Shown: in pieces, positions 6,968 through 15,696 of the stretch | How positions within the stretch are numbered: the first letter of the stretch is position 1 | Layout: each line of letters opens with the position of its first letter | Assembly: GCF_009830285.1 (NCBI RefSeq) | Contig: NZ_WUQX01000001.1 | Coordinates: 2,356,501-2,420,500 of the forward strand | Direction of reading: 5' to 3' | Length of the DNA stretch: 64,000 nucleotides | Source of the DNA: Sporofaciens musculi | GTDB lineage: Bacteria; Bacillota; Clostridia; Lachnospirales; Lachnospiraceae | The notes under the pieces: model-generated | What the model was told of the DNA's origin: nothing | Seen by the model: only the letters and a program-made list of their open reading frames with translations | Databases searched by the model: none | Translations under genes and position numbers: made by a program

Positions 6968-8443
6968 ATGTATCAGGAAATTGATTTGGAAATTGATTTA
7001 GATAAAATAGACATTCATGCAGAGCCGCCAATAGAAGAACCGGCCAGGCAATACTACTTTATGGCAAAATGTAGAAAATGGGTAAAAGGCTTTGAACAAA
7101 GAAATGGTCACTTACCAAAATCTTGTGTACTCAATTTTGGCTGCCAGATGAATGCCCGCGACTCCGAGAAGCTGCGGGGAATCTTAAGAGAGATTGGCTA
7201 TATAGAGACAGCCGAGGATGAGGCGGATTTTGTCATTTATAACACCTGTACGGTCCGCGAGAATGCGAATACCCGCGTATATGGAAGGCTTGGGCAGCTA
7301 AAGCCCAGAAAGAAAAAGAATCCCCATATGATGATTGGGCTTTGCGGCTGTATGATGCAGGAGCCGGAGGTGGTGGAGAAATTAAAGAAAAGTTACCGGT
7401 TTGTGGATATCATTTTCGGGACGCACAATATCTATAAGTTTGCAGAGCTGCTTTCAACCCGACTTGAATCAGAACGTATGGTAGTTGATATCTGGAAGGA
7501 TACGGACAAGATTGTGGAGAACCTTCCCAACCAGAGAAAATATGGGTTTAAATCTGGAATCAATATTATGTTCGGCTGCAATAATTTCTGCAGCTATTGT
7601 ATCGTGCCCTATGTGCGCGGCAGGGAGAGAAGCAGAGCGCCCCAGGAGATTATTGGAGAAATCAAGAGGCTTGTTGCAGACGGAGTCAGCGAAGTGATGC
7701 TTCTTGGGCAGAATGTGAACTCCTATGGAAAGACGCTTAATACTCCCATGACATTTGCCAAGCTGTTACAGGAGATTGAGAAGGTTGACGGCCTTCAGAG
7801 GATTCGGTTTATGACCTCCCATCCCAAGGACCTGTCGGATGAATTGATTGAGGTGATGGGGAATTCAAAGAAAATCTGTAAGCATCTCCATCTACCTGTG
7901 CAGTCGGGAAGTACGGATATCCTGACGAAGATGAACCGTCGGTACACAAAAGAGCAGTATCTTAGCCTGGTGGAGAAAATCCGTAAGGCTGTGCCAGACA
8001 TTTCCCTTACAACGGATATTATTGTGGGATTTCCAGGGGAGACGGAGGCAGATTTTGAAGAAACCCTTGATGTTGTCAGGAAAGTTCAATATGACAGCGC
8101 ATTTACATTTATCTACTCCAAGCGGACAGGGACCCCTGCTGCTGTGATGGAGAACCAGGTGCCAGAGGAGGTAATTAAGAACCGGTTCGATCGGCTGCTT
8201 AAAGAGGTGCAGACTATTGCGGCTAAAGCCTGCGCAGTCCATGAAGGTACGGTTAAGGAGGTATTGGTGGAGGATATTTGCGACCATGACCCCAAGATGG
8301 TAACAGGGAGGCTTAGTAATAACCTGCTGGTTCATTTTTACGGGGGGAAGGAATTGATTGGAACCTATGTGGACGTACTGCTTAAGGAGTGCAGAGGGTT
8401 TTATTATATTGGGGAAATGGCTGAGGCAGGAAAAGCTTCATAG
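6968..8443 (+). CDS. miaB: tRNA-2-methylthio-N6-dimethylallyladenosine synthase MiaB
   Basis: Radical SAM methylthiotransferase that converts i6A37 to ms2i6A37 in tRNAs reading UNN codons. Domains: N-terminal UPF0004 with C53/C59 region (SCVLNFGCQMNARDSE) and NTCTVRENA; radical SAM cluster C204, C208, C211 (CNNFCSYC) followed by VPYVRGRERSR; C-terminal TRAM domain (about 425-485). It is 491 aa, longer than most MiaBs because of a ~50-residue acidic head ending in RQYYFMAKCRKW, an extension I associate with Lachnospiraceae. A diverged copy of this head survives upstream at 6147. miaA, which makes the i6A substrate, is 20 kb downstream. Confidence 0.96.
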   Translation: MYQEIDLEIDLDKIDIHAEPPIEEPARQYYFMAKCRKWVKGFEQRNGHLPKSCVLNFGCQMNARDSEKLRGILREIGYIETAEDEADFVIYNTCTVRENANTRVYGRLGQLKPRKKKNPHMMIGLCGCMMQEPEVVEKLKKSYRFVDIIFGTHNIYKFAELLSTRLESERMVVDIWKDTDKIVENLPNQRKYGFKSGINIMFGCNNFCSYCIVPYVRGRERSRAPQEIIGEIKRLVADGVSEVMLLGQNVNSYGKTLNTPMTFAKLLQEIEKVDGLQRIRFMTSHPKDLSDELIEVMGNSKKICKHLHLPVQSGSTDILTKMNRRYTKEQYLSLVEKIRKAVPDISLTTDIIVGFPGETEADFEETLDVVRKVQYDSAFTFIYSKRTGTPAAVMENQVPEEVIKNRFDRLLKEVQTIAAKACAVHEGTVKEVLVEDICDHDPKMVTGRLSNNLLVHFYGGKELIGTYVDVLLKECRGFYYIGEMAEAGKAS

Positions 8444-8455
8444 AACATAAAATAG

Positions 8456-8500
8456 GGCACGTTTGGAAAAGGGATGCTTCTATATTTTCCAAAGCGTGCC
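8456..8500. terminator. Bidirectional terminator between miaB and GH127
   Basis: GGCACG-TTTGGAAAA and TTTTCCAAA-GCGTGCC form a long stem with a 15-nt loop, followed by ATATTTTATAT on the + strand and preceded by TATTTTA on the minus strand. It lies between the convergent ends of miaB (8443) and the GH127 gene (8547). Confidence 0.8.
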
Positions 8501-8546
8501 ATATTTTATATGAAAGTCTGTTTACTTATATCAACATTCCACCAAT

Positions 8547-11500
8547 TTAAGCAAGATGGATTTTAAAATAAGTATGATAGGGCCTGTTATGGGCTGCATA
8601 GGAGGGAATAAACTCCAAATCATCATACCAGAGAGTGGGTAATTTCTTCCATTGGATGTCAAATGCATCCTCAAGAACCGGAGGAAGCTTTAGTGTAATC
8701 CAGTCCGTCGAAGCGCTTAGCGCGGTCATAACCAAAGGCCCATACATGAGGCTGGCAGCAGGATACCCCTCATAAGCGTCATTAGTATAACACAGATGCA
8801 GGGCATAGGGGGTGGAAACAGTAAGAAAGTCTCCGTCGGCAAATGTCCTGTTGATTCTATAATATCCTCCATCTCCTGACATTGGGGGAAGGGGTTCATT
8901 GGAAGCTGCCACCCGAAACGTTTTTTGACACCAGTAAGGGATACGGATGTTCAGATTCAGAAGAATCGTCCCGCCTGGTTCATCTGTATTGATTTTAAGC
9001 CGGAAGGACTCGGACGGAAAATCGCCTTCCAGGGAAAGGGTGACGCCTTTTTCCTCCCAATGATAGACAGAAGGTAAAAATAGGTTCAGGTACAGGCTGT
9101 CATCCTCCCCATGATGGTAAATGTGTTCTGTGTACCGCACATGGTTCTCCATTCCGGTTCCGTGACAGCAGGTAAAATCTTCATAGTCATTGCTGTATTC
9201 CTTCTGGGCTCCTGGCCCGATGGGAAGCATGTAGGTAACGCCGTTAAGAGCCCCTTCCTTTGTGACAGGATTCTGGCTGGCGGCAATATGGTTTAAAAGC
9301 CCGCGCTCGTAGTAGTCCATATAAGGGCTGTGCTCTGGGGCATATTGGTATAACATTCCAGTAAGCTTAAGCATATTGTAGGTGGCGCAGGTCTCGCAGT
9401 TGCGCCCGCTCTCAATGTGGTTGGCCAGGATGTCCGCCTCTCGGAAATTTTCTCCCCGTCCCACGCCTCCGATGGAGTACATATACCGGTTCACAGTCAG
9501 CTCCCAGAAATTCTTTGCCAGATGGTAATAACGTACATCCTCTGTGGAGCGAAAGATTTCCATTGCGCCAATAATCTGGGGGATGTGCTGGTTAGCATGG
9601 ATTCCCTTTAAAGGGTCCCGTCCATGGATAAGCCCGTCAAATAAAGGCGGATTGTCGAACATCTGTGCCGTTTTGAGGTAAGCAGGGTTGCCAGTGACTT
9701 TATACAAGGCTGCAAGGGATTCATTGATTCCGCCGTATTCGCCTGCAATGTAAAGCTTCCACATAGCGGCGCGCTGTTCCTTTGTCGTTGCAGAAAGGCG
9801 GCGGCAGACCCAGTCTCCAATACCGCGGGCACAAAAGAGAGCCTCATCGCTTTGAAGGAGAAGGAAACAGTCCAAAAGCCCTGCCAGGATTTTGTGGAGT
9901 GTATAGTAAGGGGCCCAGATGGTGGCATAGGGCGTAAATTTCTCCAGAAGATCGAACTGGTCGGGAGAGTATGCGCTTAAATAACCTTCTCCCCAGGTGT
10001 CTGGTGTGCGGCTCCAAAGGGACTGTCCCGCATTGTTTGGGGTGCAGTCTGTGTGAAAGTCTTCAGGTTCTCCATGGCAGGTCTTTTGAAGCCTGCGAAG
10101 CTCTGTGATGATCTCATCTGCCCTGCGGCGAAAACGGCAGTCGCCTGTGGAGGCAAATGCATGGGCAAGGGCGGACAGATAGTGGCCCGTGGAGTGCCCG
10201 CGCAAAAGTCCAGAGGGCTCCTCCCAACCTCCTGGCGGAACGGCTCCCTTGGTATCAAAGCCAAAGGCTTTGCGGAAATTATAGAGCATACGGTCAGGGT
10301 CCAGGAATAAAAGGTAGTTCAGGCAGCGCTTCTGATTATCATAGAACACGCCGCTGTCGGTCAGCCGAAGCTGTTTTATAAAAGCAGGCTTTACCTGGGT
10401 TTTTGGAACACCATCTGTAGTCGGGGCAGCAGGAATATACTCCCTTACAGGAAGGCTTCGGCAGCAATCGGCAAGGATTGTGACCGGAAATTCCCGTGTA
10501 ACGGATGCACTTCCATAGGATGAGGTCAGGGTCAGAGTCAGCTTTTCGGGTGCTCTGTCCGGTCTTTTTTGAAGCTGCCCCTGATGATTCAGCCAATCCG
10601 GACGGCTGCTTACCCATTGGAAGGAGGAACCCTTCTCTCCGTTAAGGGGAAGCGTAAAGCTCTCTGTGACATGCTTAGGAAATGGAAGAACCACCTGTTT
10701 GGCATCTGTGCGGGCAATCACAAAATCCTCAGGTAGAGGTTTGATTTGGCACTGAAAGACTTGTGTGATTTGGCAGTCGTCATAAAAAAAAGTTGCCTCC
10801 AAAGCTCCAGTAAGAGCAGGTTCTTTAGCTTTGGGGCGGGTGAATTCTCCGCAGTCTGAGATGACATGGGGTGTCAGACTCCTCCACCTAATCTTTGCGC
10901 CCATCTGTCCCTCTGACGGAAGCGTAATGATATTCTCTAGTGGCTCTGCAAACAGAGGTTCAAGGCGCTTGGCTTCAAGCTTAAGGCGCATCATTGGTGT
11001 AATCTGGAACAAGGCTTCAATCTCCTCTGCCTTAAGCACCTGGGAGAAGATGCGGATATGGGAAAAAGACGCTGCAAGAGGGATTGGGGCAAAAACTCCG
11101 TATCCAAAGTAACATTCCTTACAGTGATTGAGCGCCGAAGCCTCCATCCGCGGATGTTCAAAAGAGCCGCAGAATTTCCCGTCTATATAGAGCGTCAGAT
11201 GGGAAGGAAGACCAGAGGAAAAGGAAACGGCAGCATGGAACCATTGATTGGCAGGAATCGGAAACCAGGGGGTAAGGCTTCTCTCCTGGCTTCGTCCGCC
11301 TCCTGTGGCGCAGGGGGACAAAAGAATTAGTTCCTTTTCGTCTGGCTTTGGCATGGCAGAAAGATAGAAGCATTCGTCCATGCCAAAGGAAAACAGAACC
11401 CCGTATTCGGACAAGGGGGAAAGTTTTGCATAAAAACTGAGGGTAAAGCCCTCATTAGTGTTCAGGATTCCATCCGGCAGTTGAAGAAAGCCTCCTTCTT

Positions 11501-11684
11501 TCCCGCCAGTAAGGGTAAGAACCGGAAGCTCGTGTCCAAATACGGAAGCTGTATCCATATAGGCACCACCTCGGTCACAGCCCCGAATAACGCCTGCATA
11601 TCCGTTTCCAGTCAGATCTGGAACAATGGTGCTGCTGACCTTAGAGAAATCATAGTGAGCAGTTGTATTTGCTGTTGTAGACAT
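8547..11684 (-). CDS. GH127 beta-L-arabinofuranosidase with LamG and Ig-like domains
   Basis: 1045-aa glycoside hydrolase of family 127 (DUF1680), enzymes that release beta-L-arabinofuranose from plant arabinan and hydroxyproline-linked arabinosides. Layout: LamG/concanavalin-like domain (about 1-220), two atypical bacterial Ig-like repeats (about 240-320 and 330-410), then the (alpha/alpha)6 barrel and beta-sandwich (about 425-1045). In the characterised Bifidobacterium enzyme, Zn is held by Glu, Cys, Cys, Cys; matching residues here are E764/C766 (CETC) and C839/C840 (TCCHGTG). No signal peptide or anchor, so it probably acts in the cytoplasm on imported oligosaccharides. RBS AGGAGG precedes the ATG. 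It stands alone, against the direction of its neighbours, with no sugar transporter nearby. Confidence 0.9.
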   Translation of the reverse strand: MSTTANTTAHYDFSKVSSTIVPDLTGNGYAGVIRGCDRGGAYMDTASVFGHELPVLTLTGGKEGGFLQLPDGILNTNEGFTLSFYAKLSPLSEYGVLFSFGMDECFYLSAMPKPDEKELILLSPCATGGGRSQERSLTPWFPIPANQWFHAAVSFSSGLPSHLTLYIDGKFCGSFEHPRMEASALNHCKECYFGYGVFAPIPLAASFSHIRIFSQVLKAEEIEALFQITPMMRLKLEAKRLEPLFAEPLENIITLPSEGQMGAKIRWRSLTPHVISDCGEFTRPKAKEPALTGALEATFFYDDCQITQVFQCQIKPLPEDFVIARTDAKQVVLPFPKHVTESFTLPLNGEKGSSFQWVSSRPDWLNHQGQLQKRPDRAPEKLTLTLTSSYGSASVTREFPVTILADCCRSLPVREYIPAAPTTDGVPKTQVKPAFIKQLRLTDSGVFYDNQKRCLNYLLFLDPDRMLYNFRKAFGFDTKGAVPPGGWEEPSGLLRGHSTGHYLSALAHAFASTGDCRFRRRADEIITELRRLQKTCHGEPEDFHTDCTPNNAGQSLWSRTPDTWGEGYLSAYSPDQFDLLEKFTPYATIWAPYYTLHKILAGLLDCFLLLQSDEALFCARGIGDWVCRRLSATTKEQRAAMWKLYIAGEYGGINESLAALYKVTGNPAYLKTAQMFDNPPLFDGLIHGRDPLKGIHANQHIPQIIGAMEIFRSTEDVRYYHLAKNFWELTVNRYMYSIGGVGRGENFREADILANHIESGRNCETCATYNMLKLTGMLYQYAPEHSPYMDYYERGLLNHIAASQNPVTKEGALNGVTYMLPIGPGAQKEYSNDYEDFTCCHGTGMENHVRYTEHIYHHGEDDSLYLNLFLPSVYHWEEKGVTLSLEGDFPSESFRLKINTDEPGGTILLNLNIRIPYWCQKTFRVAASNEPLPPMSGDGGYYRINRTFADGDFLTVSTPYALHLCYTNDAYEGYPAASLMYGPLVMTALSASTDWITLKLPPVLEDAFDIQWKKLPTLWYDDLEFIPSYAAHNRPYHTYFKIHLA

Positions 11685-11819
11685 GTAAGAAAACCTCCTG
11701 TGAATAGATTGTCATTAAAAAAAATTTGTGTAAAATTCTTTCCTACTATGATAGATTATATAGGAGAGAGAAGGAGAAAACAATGTAAACTTTATGATTG
11801 TTTTGAATAAGGAAAGATT

Positions 11820-12923
11820 ATGAAACAAAAATTTCCAGATTATGATAATTGTATCGTTAATTTAGCGAATTCTATTTTGAACGAGTTTACTCTCCCAGAA
11901 GTAGGGAGGCAAGGCTTAAAGGGATTTGCTTCATATCTGGCAAAGAATTATGAGAATATTGTGGTGATTCTTCTGGATGGAATGGGGACGGCCATTATGG
12001 AGAAGAATTTGGATGAAAATGGATTTTTCCGGACACATTTTAAGAACAGCTACAGTTCTGTGTTTCCGCCTACCACCGTAGCTGCCACTACGTCTATGAG
12101 CAGCGGCTCTATGCCCTGCTTCCATGGCTGGCTTGGGTGGGATTGTTATTTTCCAAAGCTTAATAAAAATGTCACTGTTTTCCTGAATACAGAGACAGGG
12201 ACGAAGACTTTTGCGGCCCCATATCATGCCGCCCATACGTTCTGCGGATATGAGAGCGTGGTGTCAAGAATCTGCGCAAACGGAGGGCAGGCTTATGAGG
12301 TTACGCCGTTTGCAGAGCCATTTCCCAAAACGTTTGATGAACTCTGTGAGCAGGTTAAGACGCTGTGCAAAAAATCGGGAAAGAAATATATCTATTGCTA
12401 CTGGAATGAGCCGGATGCAACAATGCATGACAAGGGCTGTTATAGCAATCAGGCCAGGCAGGTTGTGAGGAGGCTTGAAGGCCAGGTGCAGGAATTGTGC
12501 AATGACCTTAAGGATACATTGGTGATTGTGACGGCTGACCATGGGCATATGGATTCTCAATGTGTGGCGATTACGGATTATCCGAAGATTATGGAGTGTC
12601 TGGTGCGTATGCCGTCCATTGAGCCGAGGGCTTTGAATCTGTTCGTCAGGGAGGAGAAAAAGGCACAGTTTGAGGAGGAATTCCAAAAAGAATTTGGAGA
12701 GAAGTTCCTTCTGTGGACAAAGGAGGAGGTATTAAGCCGTAAGATTTTTGGGACGGGGGATGAGCATCCAGATTTTCGGGAAATGCTTGGCGATTATCTG
12801 GCTGTGGCAGTAGATGATTTGACAATTTTCAATACACGAAAGGAGGCGGAGACTGTGATTGGTGTACATGCAGGATTTACGGAGGATGAGATGACGATTC
12901 CGTTCATTGTGATTGAGAGATGA
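11820..12923 (+). CDS. Alkaline phosphatase superfamily (nucleotide pyrophosphatase-like) enzyme
   Basis: 367-aa type I phosphodiesterase/nucleotide pyrophosphatase-like hydrolase with a two-metal site. Visible signature residues: metal-binding D53 in LLDGMG, the probable nucleophile threonine in FPPTTVAATTS (83-92), the metal ligands in TADHGHMD (about 238-245) and a C-terminal histidine in HAGFTEDEM. No signal peptide, so it is probably cytoplasmic; the substrate cannot be told from sequence. It is transcribed divergently from the GH127 gene with a 135-nt shared upstream region. There is no partner gene that would suggest a pathway. Confidence 0.85.
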   Translation: MKQKFPDYDNCIVNLANSILNEFTLPEVGRQGLKGFASYLAKNYENIVVILLDGMGTAIMEKNLDENGFFRTHFKNSYSSVFPPTTVAATTSMSSGSMPCFHGWLGWDCYFPKLNKNVTVFLNTETGTKTFAAPYHAAHTFCGYESVVSRICANGGQAYEVTPFAEPFPKTFDELCEQVKTLCKKSGKKYIYCYWNEPDATMHDKGCYSNQARQVVRRLEGQVQELCNDLKDTLVIVTADHGHMDSQCVAITDYPKIMECLVRMPSIEPRALNLFVREEKKAQFEEEFQKEFGEKFLLWTKEEVLSRKIFGTGDEHPDFREMLGDYLAVAVDDLTIFNTRKEAETVIGVHAGFTEDEMTIPFIVIER

Positions 12924-12932
12924 CAAATACTT

Positions 12933-12961
12933 TTGAAAGAGAAATAAATACCACCTATAAT
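12933..12961 (+). promoter_or_regulatory. Sigma-A-type promoter for the CmpB-like membrane gene
   Basis: TTGAAA (12933-12938), 17-nt spacer, TATAAT (12956-12961), 55 nt before the ATG at 13017. Near-consensus; seen directly in sequence. Confidence 0.7.
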
Positions 12962-13016
12962 ATGGCCAAAAAATGTTCACACTATGTATGAATAACATAA
13001 GTGAGGGCGTATTTAC

Positions 13017-13433
13017 ATGAAGAAACTGAGCGAATATTTATTGCTGTGGACACTTGGCGGGTGCCTTTATTATTTTTTTGAAATCTTTTTCCGTGGCTTT
13101 TCCCATTGGTCTATGTTTGTACTTGGCGGGATTTGTATGGTATTTTTCACAATACAGGGGCAGATGGTGCATTGGGAGGACCCTCTGTGGAGGCAGATAT
13201 TACGGTGTATTATTTTTGTGACAGCAATGGAGTTTATTACTGGAATTATTGTCAATAAATGGCTGCATTTGGCTGTGTGGGATTATAGTAACCAGCCGTT
13301 CCAATTGTTTGGCCAGATTTGCCTGCCCTTTATGATCATATTTTCCGGATTGTGCGCATTGGGCATTTTTCTTGGAGGATATCTTGCTTATTGGCTGTAT
13401 GGGGAAGAAAAGCCCCATTATCATGTGCTGTAG
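13017..13433 (+). CDS. Putative ABC-transporter type IV (CmpB/PF06541-like) membrane protein
   Basis: 138-aa integral membrane protein with four hydrophobic segments, matching the small PF06541 family of Firmicutes and Actinobacteria, annotated as putative ABC-transporter type IV although no ATPase partner is proven. Family hallmarks are HWSMFVLGGICM, EFITGIIVNKW and the motif WDYSNQPFQLFGQICLPF. It has its own near-consensus promoter. Function unknown. The next gene is a complete ABC exporter 190 nt downstream, but base composition changes in between, so they are probably unrelated. Confidence 0.8.
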   Translation: MKKLSEYLLLWTLGGCLYYFFEIFFRGFSHWSMFVLGGICMVFFTIQGQMVHWEDPLWRQILRCIIFVTAMEFITGIIVNKWLHLAVWDYSNQPFQLFGQICLPFMIIFSGLCALGIFLGGYLAYWLYGEEKPHYHVL

Positions 13434-13487
13434 GGGGGGATTTGGTATAGTGAAATTTTTGTGATAAGAGTGGAGGTGAATTTATTT

Positions 13488-13529
13488 ATGAAATATATCC
13501 GAGGTAATTACTCAGTACAGTTGATATAG
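13488..13529 (+). CDS. Possible 13-aa leader peptide before the ABC exporter
   Basis: GGAGGTGAA lies 9 nt before the ATG at 13488, which opens the frame MKYIRGNYSVQLI-stop. The last third of this ORF is arm 1 (13515-13523) of the hairpin system that ends at the exporter's ribosome site. It may be a translated leader; alternatively it is the first codons of a lost partner ABC gene, since many half-transporters begin with MKYI-type sequences. Confidence 0.45.
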   Translation: MKYIRGNYSVQLI

Positions 13530-13624
13530 CTGTTGGCAGATTGTGCTGAGGATAATTGAATATGCTGACAGATGCAACTGTACTGTTCCAATGAAAATAT
13601 TATCATTAGAAAAGGAGTACAGTT
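13515..13624 (+). promoter_or_regulatory. Leader with three mutually exclusive pairing arms
   Basis: Arm 1 GTACAGTTG (13515-13523) is the reverse complement of arm 2 CAACTGTAC (13575-13583), and pairing extends imperfectly to 13538/13563. Arm 2, shifted by one base (AACTGTACT, 13576-13584), is also perfectly complementary to AGTACAGTT (13616-13624), which covers the ribosome site up to the ATG at 13625. Only one pairing can form at a time, the layout expected of an attenuator. Confidence 0.5.
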
Positions 13625-15331
13625 ATGCGTTATATGAAAGAAGTATTGAGAAACAACAAGATATGGATAGTTGTCTATCTGTTCATAGGCTTATTCAATG
13701 CTTTTATGGCAAACTACAAGGCGGACTATTTTCAAAAGATTGTAGACGGACTGACAGACAGGACAATAACAGTTTATGGAATTTTGTTTTATGGTGCCGT
13801 TCTTTTTGTAGATTATGGAATGAACTATTTGGACGAATATCCGTCTGCAAAACTGGGGAATGAGATTTACTTAGATTTCAAGTTATTAGCATTGCGTACA
13901 ATAGGCAGAATGGATTATTCTGAATACCAAACCTTAGGGACTGGAAAGCTGGTACAGCAGATTGAAAATGGTGCCAATGCAGGAAAAAACGTTCTCTATG
14001 ATTTTTGGTTTTGCGTTGCTAGGAATTTACTTCCTACAATTCTTTTCAGCCTGTATTTTATTTGGAAAATAGACAGAACCATTACCTATTTTCTTTTTGC
14101 AGGATATATTGTTGTATTTTTGGTAACGAATCTGCTGCTGAATGGATTGTATCAGATAAAGGAAAAGATACTGACAGGCGAGGAAGAATTAAATCATTTT
14201 CTTGTGCGTGGTTTTATGGAAATGCCAGTTTTCCGTATGAAGCATCAATTCCCAAATGAAGTAAAAAAAGCATTGGAAGCCAAGCGTGTTATTGTATCAT
14301 CAAAAGTAAAAATGACTATGATACATGAAGCGTTTTTTACAATATTTGCATTATTAGTTGCCTGTTTAGATATTGGGATTTTAACCTATGTGTGGAAAAA
14401 TAATCATTTATCTATTGGCTCTGTGGTCGCTTTAATCACATTGATTGATAATGCGTATACTCCTATCGCAATTTTTAACGTTATTTATGTTCAATATAAA
14501 CTGAACAAAACGGCTTGGTTGCGATTTACGGGGCTTTTAGATCTGAAAGAAGATACGCAGCTTGAACAAGGCATGGATTTTGCAGAACCCTTAAATGAAA
14601 TTCGTATTGAGGACGTATCATTTTCCTACGGAAGCAAAGAAGTGCTTAAATGTGTCAATCTGACAATTAAAGGGGGCGAAAAAATAGCATTTGTCGGTGA
14701 ATCGGGTTCGGGAAAATCAACATTGATAAAAATCTTACTCGGATTACTCAAGTATAATGATGGAAATATTCTTTTTGATGACAAACCTCTCAAAGATATT
14801 TCGCTGGAATCACTGTATGAAAAAGTATCCTATTTATCACAAGACACTCCTGTTTTTGATGGGACAATTAAAGAAAATCTGGTGTTTGATAATGAAGCTT
14901 CAGAAGCCGATATTCATGTAAGCCTTGAAAAAACACAACTATTATCAATGCTTGCAACATTGGATAAAGGAGTAGAAACAAGAATTGGTGAGAAAGGAAC
15001 TTGTTTATCGGGAGGGGAAAAGCAGCGCTTGGCATTAGCCCGACTTTGGTTTGATAATCCCGATATAGTCGTTTTAGATGAAGCAACATCAGCGCTGGAT
15101 AATGTGACCGAAGGTATCGTTATGAAAAATGTTTTAGAGCAGATAAATCATGCTACAGTGATTGCTGTTGCCCACCGTCTGTCTTCCATTAGGGAATTTG
15201 ACCGTATCGTTATATTTAGAAATGGAAAAATTGTCGGTAGCGGAACTTTTGAGGAATTGTTGGAAAGTAACAGCTATTTTTTTGAGTTATACAGGAAGGA
15301 AAAAGAAAATTCTAATTCAATGGTAATGTAG
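13625..15331 (+). CDS. ABC exporter half-transporter (permease-ATPase fusion)
   Basis: 568-aa type IV ABC exporter: six-helix membrane domain (about 1-300) fused to a nucleotide-binding domain (about 325-560). Motifs: Walker A GESGSGKST (358-366), Q-loop SQDTPVF, signature LSGGEKQ, Walker B IVVLDEAT, H-loop AHRLSS; all intact, so it is probably active as a homodimer or with an unlinked partner. Substrate unknown; relatives export peptides or drugs. The gene is clearly AT-richer than its neighbours and lies beside decayed tandem genes, suggesting acquisition. RBS AGGAG lies in the leader's arm 3. A strong terminator follows. Confidence 0.92.
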   Translation: MRYMKEVLRNNKIWIVVYLFIGLFNAFMANYKADYFQKIVDGLTDRTITVYGILFYGAVLFVDYGMNYLDEYPSAKLGNEIYLDFKLLALRTIGRMDYSEYQTLGTGKLVQQIENGANAGKNVLYDFWFCVARNLLPTILFSLYFIWKIDRTITYFLFAGYIVVFLVTNLLLNGLYQIKEKILTGEEELNHFLVRGFMEMPVFRMKHQFPNEVKKALEAKRVIVSSKVKMTMIHEAFFTIFALLVACLDIGILTYVWKNNHLSIGSVVALITLIDNAYTPIAIFNVIYVQYKLNKTAWLRFTGLLDLKEDTQLEQGMDFAEPLNEIRIEDVSFSYGSKEVLKCVNLTIKGGEKIAFVGESGSGKSTLIKILLGLLKYNDGNILFDDKPLKDISLESLYEKVSYLSQDTPVFDGTIKENLVFDNEASEADIHVSLEKTQLLSMLATLDKGVETRIGEKGTCLSGGEKQRLALARLWFDNPDIVVLDEATSALDNVTEGIVMKNVLEQINHATVIAVAHRLSSIREFDRIVIFRNGKIVGSGTFEELLESNSYFFELYRKEKENSNSMVM

Positions 15332-15350
15332 ATTGCCAGCTCAAAAATAT

Positions 15351-15392
15351 ACAGCAGAGTAACCAAATAAAAATTTGGACTCTGCTGTTTTA
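15351..15392 (+). terminator. Terminator of the ABC exporter gene
   Basis: Perfect 10-bp outer stem ACAGCAGAGT/ACTCTGCTGT enclosing a perfect inner stem CCAAAT-AAAA-ATTTGG, followed by TTTTAT. Located 20 nt after the stop codon. Confidence 0.85.
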
Positions 15393-15431
15393 TAAGAAAT
15401 TACCAAAGTTTTAGCTAATGGTTCACCTAAA

Positions 15432-15652
15432 TCACAGTCTTGAAATATATCCTGAACGGTTAGGGACAGGGATATTTAAGGCAGCCATGGCCTGTTCAGC
15501 CGAAAAATTTAAGTTGTGCATCAGGCTTTTAATATTTTCAAGTATGGTATCCTGCGTTGCAATCTGAGCCGCTTCCTGCCTTTCCTTATCAATCTCATCT
15601 TTCATCAGTTCTTTTAACGCTTCACACATATTGGAATCCCTCCTTACTTCTT
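15432..15652 (-). pseudogene. PD-(D/E)XK (Rpn-like) gene, copy C: 3' remnant
   Basis: Encodes only the conserved C-terminal ~70 residues of the tandem family (RRDSNMCEALKELMKDEI to NRSGYISRL-stop). Homology ends at about 15652 and is joined directly to the 5'-flank repeat of the unit, so the front three quarters were deleted. The open frame continues a few codons into the flank, giving a spurious start. Confidence 0.8.
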
Positions 15653-15696
15653 GCAAGTTCACAAAAAGCAGTTGTAAATGTAATGGATTAGCAAAA

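Noticed and set aside
11481-11810. 109-codon + frame antisense to the start of the GH127 gene
   Set aside because: Covers the GH127 start and promoter region, no domain and no ribosome site; a shadow frame.
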